Shown piece after piece: positions 1 to 11,812 of a stretch of 64,000 nt of DNA. Every line of letters starts with the position of its first letter. Position 1 is the first letter of the stretch. The position numbers and the translations under genes were made by a program. The notes beneath the pieces are model-generated. The model did no database searches and had not been told where the DNA came from. It saw only the letters and a program-made list of their open reading frames with translations. This DNA comes from Prostheceraeus crozeri (taxonomy: Eukaryota > Platyhelminthes > Polycladida > Euryleptidae): assembly GCA_907163375.1 (NCBI GenBank), contig CAJQUW010006351.1, positions 248,001 through 312,000 on the forward strand. Reading direction: 5' to 3'.

Positions 1-2680
1 AAAATGATAAAAGATCAGAAGTTAAGTTATTGATTTCCGATGAGGTTCTAGCTCTGAATAGTGCAGTGGAAATACAAAACTTGGAGATGGAGCGTGTAAA
101 AAATATTTGTTTGAAAAAGAACAAGAATAGTTAATTGATACACGGTGACATATCTCGTAACTTTGTGATAGGTGGGACTTTTCAGCAGCAAAAAGGAACT
201 GGAGCAAGAATTAAAACAGTTTGTTCCAAACATTTTGGATGATATTGACACATTGAATAGGAAAGTTAATGAGAGTGGTCAAAATCTCCAATTATCAGAG
301 TGAAAAGAATTTGGTTCTTAGCAACAGCAAAAAATTTAAACAAGATGTGAAGTACAAAGAATCTTGATCGATGTTTGATTGATAGGAGAGAGAACATTGA
401 ATTCAGGGATACTGTAGAATCTCTCAGATCCCAATTCCCTGGATGGAAAGTTGTCATGTATAAAGGGAAAGATTTGCTTGATGGTAATGTGGTCGACAAT
501 GAGGAACCATTAAATCCTGTTTTCGGTAGCTTTTAACAATCCATATCAGAAAACAAATTTAAATTTGCAAAGACTAGCAATTCAGATGACATAATTAAAC
601 CTGTTCTTTTACCATTATTCTGCACCATCAACGCCAGATCGTCAAGACAAAAGTTGATGGACTTGCCATCCTTTTGAAGAAAGATCCTTTCAACATCATG
701 TGTCTTACAGAATCTGGCTCGACGGAACAGTTGACTCCAATTTCCTTTCTGTCTCTGGTTATTGCGCTCACTGAGCTGATCGTGAAGGCTTCAGGAAAGG
801 GGATGGTCTTTGCTGTCTTGTCCACAAATCATTTGATTCGATTGTACTCAAAATGTTGCCATGACAATACTTTTGTTTATTAGAGTTTTCCACAAAGTTG
901 TTCGATGTCCTGTAGGCTAGTCTTTTTATGTTTTCCTCACGGCAGGTCCTTGAATAGTGATAAGCATTGGATGCCTGCGATGACATAATTTCAATCATCG
1001 ACACAGGGCCGCTACGTTTTGTATGCTATCCCGTTTTCTGGAAACTTCTAGCAGATTGAGCACGGAGACCTTAGAGAGTAATTTTTGTATAATAAATGTT
1101 GTTGATAAACCCACACGTTATGGTGCACGCTTGATTTGATTTGTGCCCCAGGCGACTGTGTCTCTCATTATCTTCCATGTAAAACTTTACCACCACTGGC
1201 ATCTAGTGATCATGATATTGTTTTCACTAAGCCATAACAAGAAATATGATTGGAGGAAGAATTTGTAAAGGTAATTGATTTTCGTCAATCATATGTTGAT
1301 GTTGTGGCCAGTTTTCTATATGACATTACTTGGAGATATATGTCTGCAAGTTCTGATATCCATGAATTTTGCAAAGTTTTTCATGAAATTTGAGAATAAG
1401 CACTGAATTGCTTTCATCCGAGTATGTTAAACGCGGGGCTAATGATCCACCTTGTATGACCTATTTTAAAAAGATTGGCCTTTATACAACCACTTCAAAG
1501 GTAAAGTAAAAAAATGCACTACTGATGCAAAGAGAGCTTGGGGTAATCGCCTGTTAAGTAAGGGACAAGGTGACAAAAGTTGATATGACTGGAAATTGGC
1601 TTCGCAACTGCGAGCCAGTTGAAGGTTTAAAATCTATTCTTGAAGAGATCAAACCAATGTCCTTTCGCACTTTCAAAAAGTTGGCAATTTAAATAATGAT
1701 TTTCTCCAAAAACAAGTATTCACTGTGCCCTTTCAATTCGACGAAGTTGAGATGAGCTCGCTTTTAAAACGAGTTAGTCCTCGAAAAGTTCGCGGATCGG
1801 ATCAGATACCTCCCCTGATATGGTCCAGATTTGCTGATTTTTAATTTATGCATGGAAATCGCAGATTTACCTCAAGATTGGAAGCACGCTGATGTCATTC
1901 CGCTTCCTAAATCATCGCCACCGCGCATCACCGACAATCGTCCAATCTCTCTTCTGCCAGTACCGGAAAGAATTTTCAAGAAATACCTACTCAAGAGATT
2001 TAGGACAGATTTCTTATCGTGTTATGATAACAGCCAGTTTGGTTATAGACCCAAAAACTTAATTGCCCCAGCCTTAATTGAAATCGATGACTACAGACAA
2101 AGACACCTGAAGAATTGTGAGATAAAAGCTTGTCAAATGGTCTGCATTGATCTCATGAAGGGATTTCATAAAATCTCAGTCATTGTAAAAGTCATTTGCA
2201 AGCGGGCTTCATCCCGCCTTTTTTTATTGCGTCATCTTCGTTGTTGCCTACCAAAAGACCAACTCATAATTGTATATAATTGTGTGTGAAGTATTTGGAA
2301 TATGAAGCACCGTTATTTTTGGACGTAAGCAAGATGTTGGAGGAAAACATTGAGTGGGTTCAGAGGAGGGTACATCAAATTGTGTGAGGAGCTGAGTGTC
2401 GGTGTCTGAACTTTGTTCCCCTCGTATGTCGGCGAAAGATTTTCGGATTTAAATTGTTTCTAAGTGTTCTCTCTGATGCAGTTTGTTGAATGAGTTCTGT
2501 TCTACTGATCTCCCCTCCATTATTTTACTTTACCTAATTTAACTTTTTAAAATCAATTTTGCTTACCCATAGTTTCTTAAGCTCTGAGGGCGAAAATTTT
2601 CTTTGTATGCATACCTAAGTGTGACAGTGACAGAATCATCATTATTTCGTTATTTTTTTGCCACATTTACTTAGTTATGA
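1..2680 (+). mobile_element. Decayed LINE (non-LTR retrotransposon), 5' part
   Basis: A degenerate non-LTR retrotransposon read on the plus strand in several frames. At 1-530 short open stretches are lysine/glutamate-rich and coiled-coil-like, as in a LINE ORF1. From about 610 to 1230 there are remnants of an apurinic endonuclease, including an ICLTES-like segment near 690 and SSDHDIV near 1200. Reverse transcriptase fragments follow (1740-2290), and near 2350 the segment EWVQRRVHQIV matches the C-terminal VQRRATK motif of LINE ORF2 proteins. The element is cut at 2680 by a small hAT transposon and seems to resume at 3371 with its 3' tail. Many frame changes show it is long dead. The clade (CR1 or Jockey-like) is not certain. 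Confidence 0.75.
1741..2403 (+). pseudogene. LINE reverse transcriptase fragment
   Basis: This is the part of the LINE ORF2 that can be recognised as reverse transcriptase. It contains KVRGSDQIPP, the fingers segment LPQDWKHADVIPLPK, the block NRPISLLPVPERIFKK and NSQFGYRPK, in the order expected upstream of the catalytic palm. The longest open stretch is 1831-2289 (152 codons). The start of the palm (CIDLMKGF, a decayed F/Y-x-x-D-x-x-KAF block) is visible near 2140-2170 before the frame is lost. The YADD box is not found. It would have copied the element RNA at the target site (target-primed reverse transcription). In its present form it cannot make an active enzyme. Confidence 0.75.
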
Positions 2681-2688
2681 CTTTAATA
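2681..2688. repeat. hAT target site duplication, left copy
   Basis: The 8-bp sequence ctttaata directly precedes the CAGAGATGCGG end and is repeated exactly at 3363-3370 after the opposite end. Eight-base duplications are diagnostic of hAT transposition. Confidence 0.9.
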
Positions 2689-3362
2689 CAGAGATGCGGA
2701 GTCGGAGTCCCGGATTCCTATCATTTTTGCTGGAGTAGGAGTCCTATCAAATGATAGGACTCCGGACTCCAGCCTATAACTAGACCCGAAATATAATACA
2801 AATTATTTATCCTCGTCCTTAGCTGTCATTGTCTTGATGTCGACTTTCTCCGTCAAACAAGAAGTACAGAGACAGCAGTGCATGCAAAGCTTGCAATAGA
2901 TGAGGCAATGAACCGCGACAGTGAAAAAAATGATTGCCTTTTCACTCGGTGATTTAATGGGGGAGACAAGCCTTCCTAGCCTCGATCACACCTACGCAGC
3001 AAAGGTCACTTCAGAGACAAAAGTGAAATACTAGTTTGGTTGATAACATTACCTCTTACCCTAATGTCAATCGTGAGTGATGTCTCCTCCAAAGAGAAAG
3101 TGTACTCATATTTTTAGGAGGAGTGGGAATTTTCCTACCTGGTAGAAACTGAAGAAAGACAGTGTGAAGCACATGTCAGCAAGATGGGAGGAGCCGGGTC
3201 GCATGCATCCAACTTAAAGCGACATTTGATATACTTTCATCGAAAATGGTTGAACATTGATACAGCAATGATCACGAAAAAAGGGTTCATGAAACCTTGT
3301 AATTACCACTTGGAGTCGGAGTCCTATCAACCCCCGGAGTCGGTGTCCACTCCGCATCCCTG
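2689..3362 (+). mobile_element. Non-autonomous hAT element with BED-finger remnant
   Basis: A 674-bp DNA transposon. Its ends are inverted repeats, CAGAGATGCGGAGT on the left and the complement of CAGGGATGCGGAGT on the right, with the CAGRG termini usual for hAT elements. A perfect 8-bp target duplication (ctttaata) flanks it. The subterminal sequence repeats the words GGAGTCGGAGTCC and GATAGGACTCC in both orientations, as expected for transposase-binding sites. Inside is a short BED zinc-finger coding remnant, so this is an internally deleted copy of an autonomous BED-hAT. It landed in the 3' part of the older LINE, so it is younger than that LINE. Confidence 0.9.
3118..3264 (+). pseudogene. 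BED-type zinc finger fragment of hAT transposase
   Basis: In one frame the sequence reads EEWEFSYLVETEERQCEAHV followed shortly by SNLKRHLIYFHRKW. The pattern W-x-F, a cysteine pair position, N-L-x-x-H-L and a final H matches the N-terminal BED DNA-binding finger of hAT transposases. The second cysteine of the CxxC pair is replaced by histidine (CEAH). The catalytic region is absent, leaving only the transposase N-terminus with a short tail to 3393. Confidence 0.7.
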
Positions 3363-3370
3363 CTTTAATA
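3363..3370. repeat. hAT target site duplication, right copy
   Basis: Second exact copy of ctttaata, matching 2681-2688 across the transposon. Confidence 0.9.
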
Positions 3371-3909
3371 ATGATATCTTGCTTGTTACTTAGACATTCG
3401 CCACTTAGACAGGCTGCCGTGCTGACGTACAGCTCCTGTCTGCGGCTTGCTTATCTGCTTTGTTACCTCAGCTTTCTTAAGTATGCTGCTTTCTTCGTGA
3501 TAATGATATCTGCTACTGCATATATTCGGATTACATCGTCACCTGCTTCGACATTCGCTTCTCGGACTACAGCGCTTATGATATATTTTTACAACGCTAT
3601 ATACGGTTATATTTACAAGGCTGCTCCTTTCATTTTGCAACCTTCCTCAGCCGTCAATGCTTAGTCATCGTCTCGCCTCCGACTTCCCATTGTACATTTA
3701 TTCCTTCTTAGAATTCTGTCACCGTTATCGCCTGCACATTATCTCTACATCGCTTGCGTGCTTGCAACGCAGTGTGACGTGTTTATGTCCTCCCTTCTCT
3801 CGATTACTTTTTGTGACCCTACGCGAGCACCGCGCTAGTTTTCTATTGTAAAGCTCTCACCGACTGCTCCTTTGTGAGACTAATAAAGATATTATTATTA
3901 TTATTATTG
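3371..3909 (+). mobile_element. LINE 3' untranslated region and tail
   Basis: A pyrimidine-rich stretch ending in the polyadenylation-like signal AATAAAG at about 3881, then an (ATT)n run at 3890-3908. Tails of short tandem repeats are typical of CR1/L2/Jockey-type LINEs. Open frames of 64-97 codons in it carry no recognisable domain and are treated as chance. It continues the LINE interrupted at 2680, because the hAT between them has a clean target duplication. Confidence 0.55.
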
Positions 3910-4384
3910 CTTGTTTGCATCCACGCCTCACGATTCCCATTATTGAGGCGGTATTCTTTCACAAGAAGCGACTTCATCATCATTATTATTATTAGACCAC
4001 ATGCTTCAGTGCTAAGAGAGCAGATTTATAGACGACGGAGATGACGACATTAAGTGACAGAAATTTAACTGCCAACAAGAAAGCGGTTAAGTCAAGTGCC
4101 TACTATTGATATGTAAGTAAGTATACAGGTGGAGAATGGAATAGAAAATTGGAATGGTGTCGGAGTGCCGTCCAATTCTGAGCGGACAGGCTGGATTTAC
4201 TTCGCAAAATGGGCGCTGTTTCCATTTTTGGTTGGTTGAGGCTGGCAATTGTAATTGAAGTCCGCTAACGTGCGGATAACACATGTAATAAAATTTAAAT
4301 ATTATTTGTATATAAAAAATGTAAGATAGTCCTGAAAAGAACTCATTAAACGTTCACTGGGCTGGACAAAAATTCACTGGATTC

Positions 4385-5890
4385 TCAAAAGTTCACCAAG
4401 AACTTTTTTCCAATGAAAACCTCTAAGCAATATCTGGTATATAGGCATCTATTGACATGTACTGTTGAAACACCTAATAATTTCTGTTCGAAGTAGTTCT
4501 CACTCATTGGCAGTTGAATATCAATTACGTTATGTTTCCCTTCTCTGTTGGTTCGCGTCTTTGTTGTCTCCGGGGCACCGTTGTTAAGTGCTAGGCTTGA
4601 TCTTTCGATTTGGAGGTCCAACCTGTGTGCACGTCTGTCGAGTGTTTGTTCTAATTTGTAACCTGCTGGGGAGGGGTGGGTGGGTGATTGAGTCAATGAT
4701 TTTGATGCTAGTATCTTTGATCTTAGTGCTAGGTATGTGCCGAAGTGGTGAGTGTAAGTTTGTTTGAGTAGCTGCTTTGTTGTCGCGTTGGATGGCTGCA
4801 TGAGTGGGGATGAGGTGCACTTCCCTGTGGTGAAAATTGTGCGGTTTTGTTGTCTGAGAGGTGATGGTTGTTGCGTGAGGAGATGAAGAGGGTGGTGAAG
4901 GCATTTTGCTTTGCAAAAAAGTTTTTCTGCATGTAGTGTGAGGTGTTCAACAGCAATGGGGATGACGTGTGTTTCGTCGTGTATGTGTTATGTATTTGTG
5001 TCGCGTGTGTATCCTGTGACGATCTTAAGCGCCTTGTTCTTTATTGCATGCAGTTTTTCGATGTTTGTTTGTGAGATGATTGTTGACCAGACTGTGGATG
5101 TGTATTCCAAGAGGGGACGTGTGATGGCCTTGTAGGTAGCCACGATGGTCTCTTGTTGTTGTTATCTCCATTTGGTGGAAGTGAGGAATGAGAGTATGCA
5201 TGTTGAGTGTCTGACTCAAGGTTAACGCCCAGGATTTGGTTATTTCTGAGAGTTGTAAGTGGAGTGTTGTCAATAGTGAGTGATAGGTTTGTGCTGTGTT
5301 CATGTGCATCCGGTGTGGAGAGTGAGAGTTGCGTTTTTCGGTTTGATGTGGAGCCTGTTTTGTTGTGTCCTTGAAAGCGCAGTGTTGAGGTAAGGTTGGA
5401 GTTTGTCTTCGGCTGCCTTGTTTGAGTGAGTGGCCGTGAGGGTGATATTGTCAGCGTAGACCTTTTTCTGAGTGTGGTGTCTGTTGGAAGTGAAATGTCT
5501 TGCATGCAAAGATTAAAGAGGAAGGGGGAGATAACTCCTCGTTGTGGGACGCTTGCTTTGATGTCTTTATTGGTTGAGCGTGTTTGGTTGTATGTGGTGA
5601 AGACTTGCTTGTCTTTGATGTAGTTTGCTATGTAGCGAATGAACAGAGAAGGGATGTTGGTCTGTTGGAGTTTGTGTGTGTACGTGAACTGTGTCAAATA
5701 CTTTTGTCATGTCCAGCGATGTGGTGATTGTGGGCATCGTTGCTTTTTTTGCTGTTGGAACCAGCAGTGATAGTGTTGTTGATTTGATAAAGTGCGGTAG
5801 TTGTGGAGTGTTCTTTCTTGAATCCGTGTTGAAAAGGCAGCGATGGGACAAATTTTTGTGGTGATTGTGAGGATAATCTTTTCCGGTGTT
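4385..5890 (-). mobile_element. Decayed LINE reverse transcriptase, minus strand
   Basis: On the minus strand the six frames together show LINE reverse transcriptase motifs in order: an upstream FQHGFKKEHSTTTAL block near 5830, the first palm motif DMTKVFDTVHVH near 5700, the SVPQRGVISPFLFNL block near 5540 (the QGSVLSP motif) and VYADNITLTA near 5460 (the YADD active-site box, with the second aspartate changed to asparagine). These lie in different overlapping frames between 4385 and 5897, so there are several frameshifts. It differs from the first LINE at the protein level. No tail or target duplication was found, so the ends are approximate. Confidence 0.75.
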
Positions 5891-5897
5891 TTAGCAT

Positions 5898-8800
5898 GAA
5901 GTGAGAGAAGAGAAATTGGTCTTCAGATTATTTGTTCCCTCCGAGGCATTGTACTGTACCGCAATAGACAGATTCTTCGAAAAAGTGGACAAAATAGCGA
6001 ATTTTGAAATCTTAAATCAAGCTATCAATCAGGATCCAAAATTACCGCCAAATTTCTTAAATATCATATTCTATCGTATTTCTATTTTAGGCATTGAAAA
6101 GGTTGAAATTGATGGATAGCTACATGTAATTATAGGGTCAAAAATGAATTTTTGATCAAAATATAAAAATGGATTCTTGTCCCGTTTCGTTTTTAACAAA
6201 AATGTCTTGCATCGAATTATTTCGATAGAGGACAGCAAAAATTATGATTACGTGATACAAAGGAAGGAATGGTGTTCTAACATCAAAATTTTAGGTTGCT
6301 TTGCTAGAACTGGGAACGTCTCATTCGTCAGGTTCGTCACAATTTCAGGTGTAAGTTTTTTCTCGCAATGTGCTGTACAACTTCAGCAATATGGATGAAA
6401 TTCAAAATCCTACTAAAAATTATAACTGCCCCTACGATGCCATAGATAAATTCGACAGCTCGGTGGATGGTCGAACATTGGACGTATCAGCTACGTGCTT
6501 ACGTGACGACAACGTTCAATGTCATTCTCATAGCTACGTCATGCGCGTAGTCTTAGCATATAACGTGTTATTCCTGGAATTATGTCACGGTAAGGTATTT
6601 AGTGGTAAAAACTCAAACTATGAACAGCACAATTCCTGGAAATATTTCCGAAGTACCTTTATTCTCGGAAATCTTTATTCCCTCCTGTGTTATTGGTTGA
6701 CAGCCGTAACTGCAAGTAATCCCGTGTAGAACATTTCTTTCGATTTTAATTCGAGATAACCAACTACGCGTAACCTCATGGATAAGTTACCGTCAGAAAG
6801 ATCGGAGAAATACTGGGCCAAACGGAACAACAATACAACGTCTAGAGAAAGCGAAAGAAGAGTGCCTGCACCAATTTGAGCAGAAGAAGTACTATGACAG
6901 AGAAGGAAAGCTAAAAGATTGAGAAGAACGAGAAGTCAGCGGAGCAAGGATCGGAAGAACGACAGAAATGCTTCTCTATCTTTACCGTCCTCTCAAACTT
7001 CTGCTTTCAGTAACAAAACTTCAAAAATGAAAGCAACATACAAAGCAAGGAGATAATTGTAAAACGTATTACCCTAATCCCCAAAAAGAAAGAAAGAAAG
7101 AAAGAGGTCATTTCTAAGACCACTGCGGTGCATGCAGTGATTCCTGAAACAAACTTCATGCTGTCTAGTAGGACACCTGAATGCACTGGGCCTACGCTTC
7201 TCACAAAAGACTTGTCACATGGATAGGGAAAGGAGACTTTCTGGGAATTGTATCTGATTAATCTTGAACGAGAAAGAGAAAGACGTATTTTCACCACACC
7301 ATCATTACAGTGTTACTCCTTAGACTGATAAGTTTGATTTCAACGAAATGTGTTTCTTACTAAGCCTTACTTTATATTTATGTGTAGTAGTGTAGTATAT
7401 CTGTTCAGGTTCACCGATTCATCTTTTCGCAATTTTTGGCATTTTCTACACGGGACGAAATCTTACAAAACATGCATAAAATGTTTTTTTATCTAATAAT
7501 TCTTTCATTTTGTTGATTACTAAACAACTTATGAGTTTTTTAGCGTTAGGGAAAAAATTCATGTGCGATAGTCTCACTAGTAATGAATAATAATACAAAA
7601 ATACCTCAGAGCGTCACGTGCGTCAAAGGCAGCAAATTTCAAGATACAGGTACAAATGTGTTGTCAGAAGCAAGAGGAACTATCATAAACTTGTTTCCTT
7701 TGTCTCGATGCAGGTATTTGTAAATCGATTGGGAGACAAAAGTGTTTTTCCGAGGGACAAATTAAAATTGAAGTGAGGCCTTAATCAATGCCTGCAGTTA
7801 AGAAATTATCATACAAAATTTCTTCCACAGCAAAAGTTACAAGTAAAATTTTTTGTCACAATGCATGCTAATTTTTGTGAAACAATTCGTAGTTTAAATG
7901 GTTCAAAATTTGAAATATGTTTCTCCAAAAATCACGGACGTCACTTGTAGAATCCCTCATTATTGAAGCCACTTTAAAATACGTATTGCATACCATCCTA
8001 ACAAAACAGTGCGATGTGTAGCTAAGCAAGTGACAAAAAGGCCGCCAATAGCATAGAGGAAATTAGCAAATGTAGCATAGTCCATCTTATGTCAGATTCC
8101 TCAATACTCGGTATCGAAGAGAATGCATGGAACTATTTATCCACGAATATGTAGCCTAAACCGATACTTAAGGTAGAAAGGCATCATTAGGCATTGAGGC
8201 GTTAAGTGTAAGAGCCAAGTAGCGACCATTTAAATAGGCATTTCAAAAATGCTAATCGGTGGCATTGAGCCGTCGCCCCTGGTGGTCCTTCCTAAAAAAT
8301 CCTCACTAAGCTACGGTACATTCAACATGTCGCTGATTTGGTTGATACTGTATTGATGTTCTGACACCGTGATTGGTTGATATTCTCACATCGGCAATCG
8401 CGCCTATGTCTAGTCTTTCAGTATTTCTGCTAGCAAATATTTCTAAATTTGTTAATCCATATGTATAACGTGATAATGAAATAAAGAATTATGTCTTGGT
8501 AAGCACATAGCCTGAATATCCTTGATGGCTGCTTCACGTAGCGCAAATGCATGCACTATTCGACCGGTGAAAGCCGAGTATTTTGCATTCAGCCGAATAT
8601 CAAAATCACTATTCGATGCACCACCCCTAGTGCTAAACAATGTAGTCATTCAAATGTGAATTAGTGCATCACGAATACTCGGAATCGTAATCAGTTTATG
8701 TTGCTCTTGGCTTGCTATCTGCAATGCTTCAGTAACGAAAATTATTATAGAATCATTCCTAAATTTAGTTCGTGACCAGCAGACAGAACGACGAAGTTGC

Positions 8801-10649
8801 GAAAGGAAATGTGTACGGCCTTGTTGTGGCACGCTGTCTGGGATTGAACTCATGATACGTAAAAGTAGCGTCAGATTTATACTTAAGTTCTCTGTGAGTC
8901 ATGCAAAATTAGTCGTTTACCTAACTTGCGCCTATATGTGTATTGGTCGTCAATAATTCCAGATCAAATACCTCAAATCGAGTTTTCCGACTATTGGTAA
9001 TCTCAGAAGACGGAAATATGTACGTTTATACTCTGGACCCGATTGATGGTGGAGAATGTCGATTGATGAAGGTGTTCCCGTGAGTTTCATAAATATTGAT
9101 GATCAGGATTGCTGATACTTCCCAATCTTAAATAAATAATATTCTTCCATCATTCAGAATTTTAGATAGAAGAATTGCACCTAAGTGCAAATATACCAAG
9201 ATTTCTCCATTTATGTTGATGCTATAAGCTAGTAAAGCTACTAGTTATGTGTAGACATGTCCATTACATATGAAGGTTCAAATTCTAAAATGAATGAAAG
9301 AGATCGTACAGGCACATTTTTTCATTAGAGTAGACGTGTCGGATTTCATCGAATAGAACCCGCTTCTAATATCATAGAACCACTGCAGTTGAAATGTTAC
9401 TTCTAAATTTGATGTTTATGTTTTCTGACAATGGCTGTCAATGATTATTGTTCAACTGCTGGTCTGATTATGAGTTCGTTCTGGATTCCTAATTAATGAA
9501 CAGACCATGACATGTGAATAAATCTTGATATGCAATAGCTATAAAATATTTGTATAAAATATGATTAAATCTGAAATTCATTTTATCTCCCGTTCTTTGA
9601 AATAAGACTAATATCTGAACCAAAGGATAATGGCGAGGCGAAATAGGTCTACATGTGTAGTTTAAGGAGAGGAACTTTAGTTTTGAAAAACCAATGATGT
9701 GGAATTCGCATGCATGTCTCTATAAGCTAGTTTGCACATTTATAAATAAACTAGTAAGGCCCCCGGACTTCGTCCAGGATTTATATGCGTAAGTATGTTA
9801 AATTAAGACAGTGCACATTGTATGTATGCACATTGTTGCATTCCAAGTTTACCAACTCATTCGCCTACACTGATTGACTGTCTTACCATTTAGATCGCGT
9901 TCTCATTGGCTGTTGCTGAATCCGTCGTGAAACATTAGAATCAATGAGACGCATGTCTAGCGAGGCAATTTTTTAAAGCAAATGAGGAGTTCATTTGTAA
10001 ATTTAATGTAGTTACTTGTGTAATCAATATTTTTTCAGTAAAAATTTACACAAAAGTCTACTTTTCTCTGTAATTATGATACTTAGGGAAATGAGACCGG
10101 GCGGTTTTAACTACAAATTTTTTGTTCTATTAAATGGTAGTATCATATTGGCGTAAAGTTTCATGGTTTAGGAGGAGTTTGTCGGCGTTTTGCATTTTAT
10201 ATATAAGATTTTCAATTTTGTGTCAATCAAATTAAATCTTCTTTGTTGCATGTCTTAGTCGATCATTATAACTATTGAACATCTTAATAATTGAGAACCA
10301 TACTATGCAGTTAAAATTCAGTCAAAATCGGAATGCTCAAGTTCACAGGATCGAATCATCCCGATATGCAGCAAGTAATGCACCGGTGTATGTAGCCGTA
10401 GAAATGTGTCAATCCAGCATCGGTCAAAGTGCTTATCCTTCTAGAAAGCGTTCTCCTTTCTTTATCACCACAGTCAAATCACTTTTACTGAATGAATTGA
10501 AAAAGAATCACAGCACGGAATTGAAGACTGCGCTGGTTTGAAATTTCTTCACTTGATATTTTCACCCATTTCGGAAGGATTTTCACTTGACTCTAGTGAG
10601 TTGTGATGTAAGTTGATTATCCTATAATCTGTGATTTGCAAGCTACAAC
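5898..10649. other. No supported gene
   Basis: About 4.7 kb of AT-rich sequence without a convincing coding region, RNA gene or complete repeat. It holds a short (GAAA)n run at 7084-7105. Open frames of 60-120 codons (for example 6370-6729) show no domain or splice support. Confidence 0.5.
10642..10649. repeat. Probable hAT target duplication, left
   Basis: gctacaac precedes the TAGGGGTGTTCGGGAT end. The opposite flank at 14878-14885 reads gctatacc and agrees at 6 of 8 positions, as expected for an aged 8-bp duplication. Confidence 0.5.
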
Positions 10650-11356
10650 TAGGGGTGTTCGGGATTGAGGCTCTGGATGAGTGATGGGGATCGAGATGGC
10701 GGCTCGGGATCGAGGTTCGAGACGGGATTTACTTTCGGCAGTGGCGTATTCTCCGTGCCTGCGGGACCTTCGGCGCAGGGCAATAAAATCCAGCTACCAA
10801 TATGTACATTACAGAAAAGTAGCATCATTCTTTTGTATTCATCTTGCCATGATTATTCTACACAAGTTAACCATTTACAAAAGGTACATCGACGATATTC
10901 TGATCGGTCCGGTAGAACGAGACGAACGGATGTTTCAGAATATTTTGCAAGTCTTTAATGCCATCAATGAGAGTATTAAATTTACTATCGAACATTATTA
11001 TCGAATATTATTCCAAACCTTGTCACTCTGACATCACTTTGAGAAGAGACAGCTGGCTTCCTCGTCACGTAAAAGCTAATTTTGTAAACAATTACATCGA
11101 CAATGTGAAAAATAGATGCTCGAGCAAGAGAAACGAAGAGGCAGCTATAAAAAGAGTCAAGAAGAGGCTTGATAAAAATGGTTTCCGAAATGTGAACCTC
11201 AACACTAAAAAGGTGAAAAGGCATTCAGAAACCATTGAAAAAGAGAAAGTCTTCTTCTCGATGAAATTTATCAATGATAGCTGCACGAAGAGAATCAATA
11301 AAATCATCAAGAATTATGATTTGCCGATAAAATTAGGAAGCTAACCTGCCTCTAGC

Positions 11357-11746
11357 CTCAAACAATGTCTCAGTCGCAAGGAAAAGAGTAAACATGACAA
11401 TTGCGAAGTCTGTGATCGTTTGGGGTGTAGTTTTGCCTGCTCTGATAAACATCTAGTATATCGGTTTACTTGCAAGTTGTGTCATGGCAGCTACATAGGT
11501 CAGACGTCAAGACCTTTCAATTTCCGATATAATGAACACAAGCGCAGCCTATCAAATAACAGCATGGATAGCGCATTGGCAGAGCACGCAAGACAATACC
11601 ATCATGGACATCTGGCGATCACAGACTTCCAGCTGGAGATTATTGACAGGTGCAGATCACCGATAGAGGCGAGACTGTCAGAAGCCAATCATATTGAAGA
11701 ACAAAGACCAGCACTCAACCGAAGACATGAAATGACCAGACGTTGA
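11357..11746 (+). pseudogene. GIY-YIG endonuclease domain of a Penelope-like element
   Basis: The frame shows a small zinc-binding lead (DNCEVCDRLGC), then LVYRFTCKLCHGSYIGQTSR, which carries the Y and YIG elements of the GIY-YIG fold, followed by R-x-N-EHKRS with the conserved arginine and histidine. The glutamate expected near the C-terminal side lies in the ARLSEANHIEEQRPALNRR segment, where A-x-x-L-x-x-x-E-x-x-x-I-x-x-x-x-P-x-L-N-R is typical of Penelope ORFs. The enzyme would nick target DNA to prime reverse transcription. The C-terminus appears complete at 11746. The upstream RT is fragmentary. Confidence 0.8.
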
Positions 11747-11768
11747 ACGTGCCCTCACTCCTGCCAAA

Positions 11769-11802
11769 CCTTGATAATGCGAGCCGGCTCGCGAAAGCTC
11801 GG
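11769..11802 (+). ncRNA. Hammerhead-ribozyme-like motif, degenerate
   Basis: Shortly after the GIY-YIG stop the sequence TTGATAATGC leads into the perfect stem GCGAG-CCGG-CTCGC followed by GAAAGCTC. The layout resembles the hammerhead core (CUGAUGA, stem II, GAAA). Penelope-like elements are known to carry hammerhead ribozymes. The core here differs from consensus, so activity is doubtful. Confidence 0.3.
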
Positions 11803-11812
11803 AATTGTGCAT

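Larger units (their letters stand above)
10780..11812 (+). mobile_element. Penelope-like element fragment (RT plus GIY-YIG)
   Basis: A 5'-truncated Penelope-like retroelement. The reverse transcriptase active site RYIDDILIGP is read near 10885, followed by a basic linker (about 10958-11343) and a GIY-YIG endonuclease (11357-11746). This order, RT then GIY-YIG, is unique to Penelope-like elements. The parts are in more than one frame, so it is dead. A palindromic GCGAGCCGGCTCGC stem and a GAAA follow the coding part. It sits just inside the left end of the larger hAT-like unit and probably inserted into it. Confidence 0.8.

Noticed and set aside
3371-3851. Plus-strand frames of 64-97 codons
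   Set aside because: They lie in the LINE 3' tail region and carry no domain.
6370-6729. 119-codon plus-strand frame
   Set aside because: No domain, no exon signals and unremarkable composition.
6778-6930. bZIP-like basic region (EKYWAKRNNNTTSRESERR)
   Set aside because: The resemblance to a PAR bZIP basic region is short, the spacing is off, and no leucine zipper or splice signals support it.
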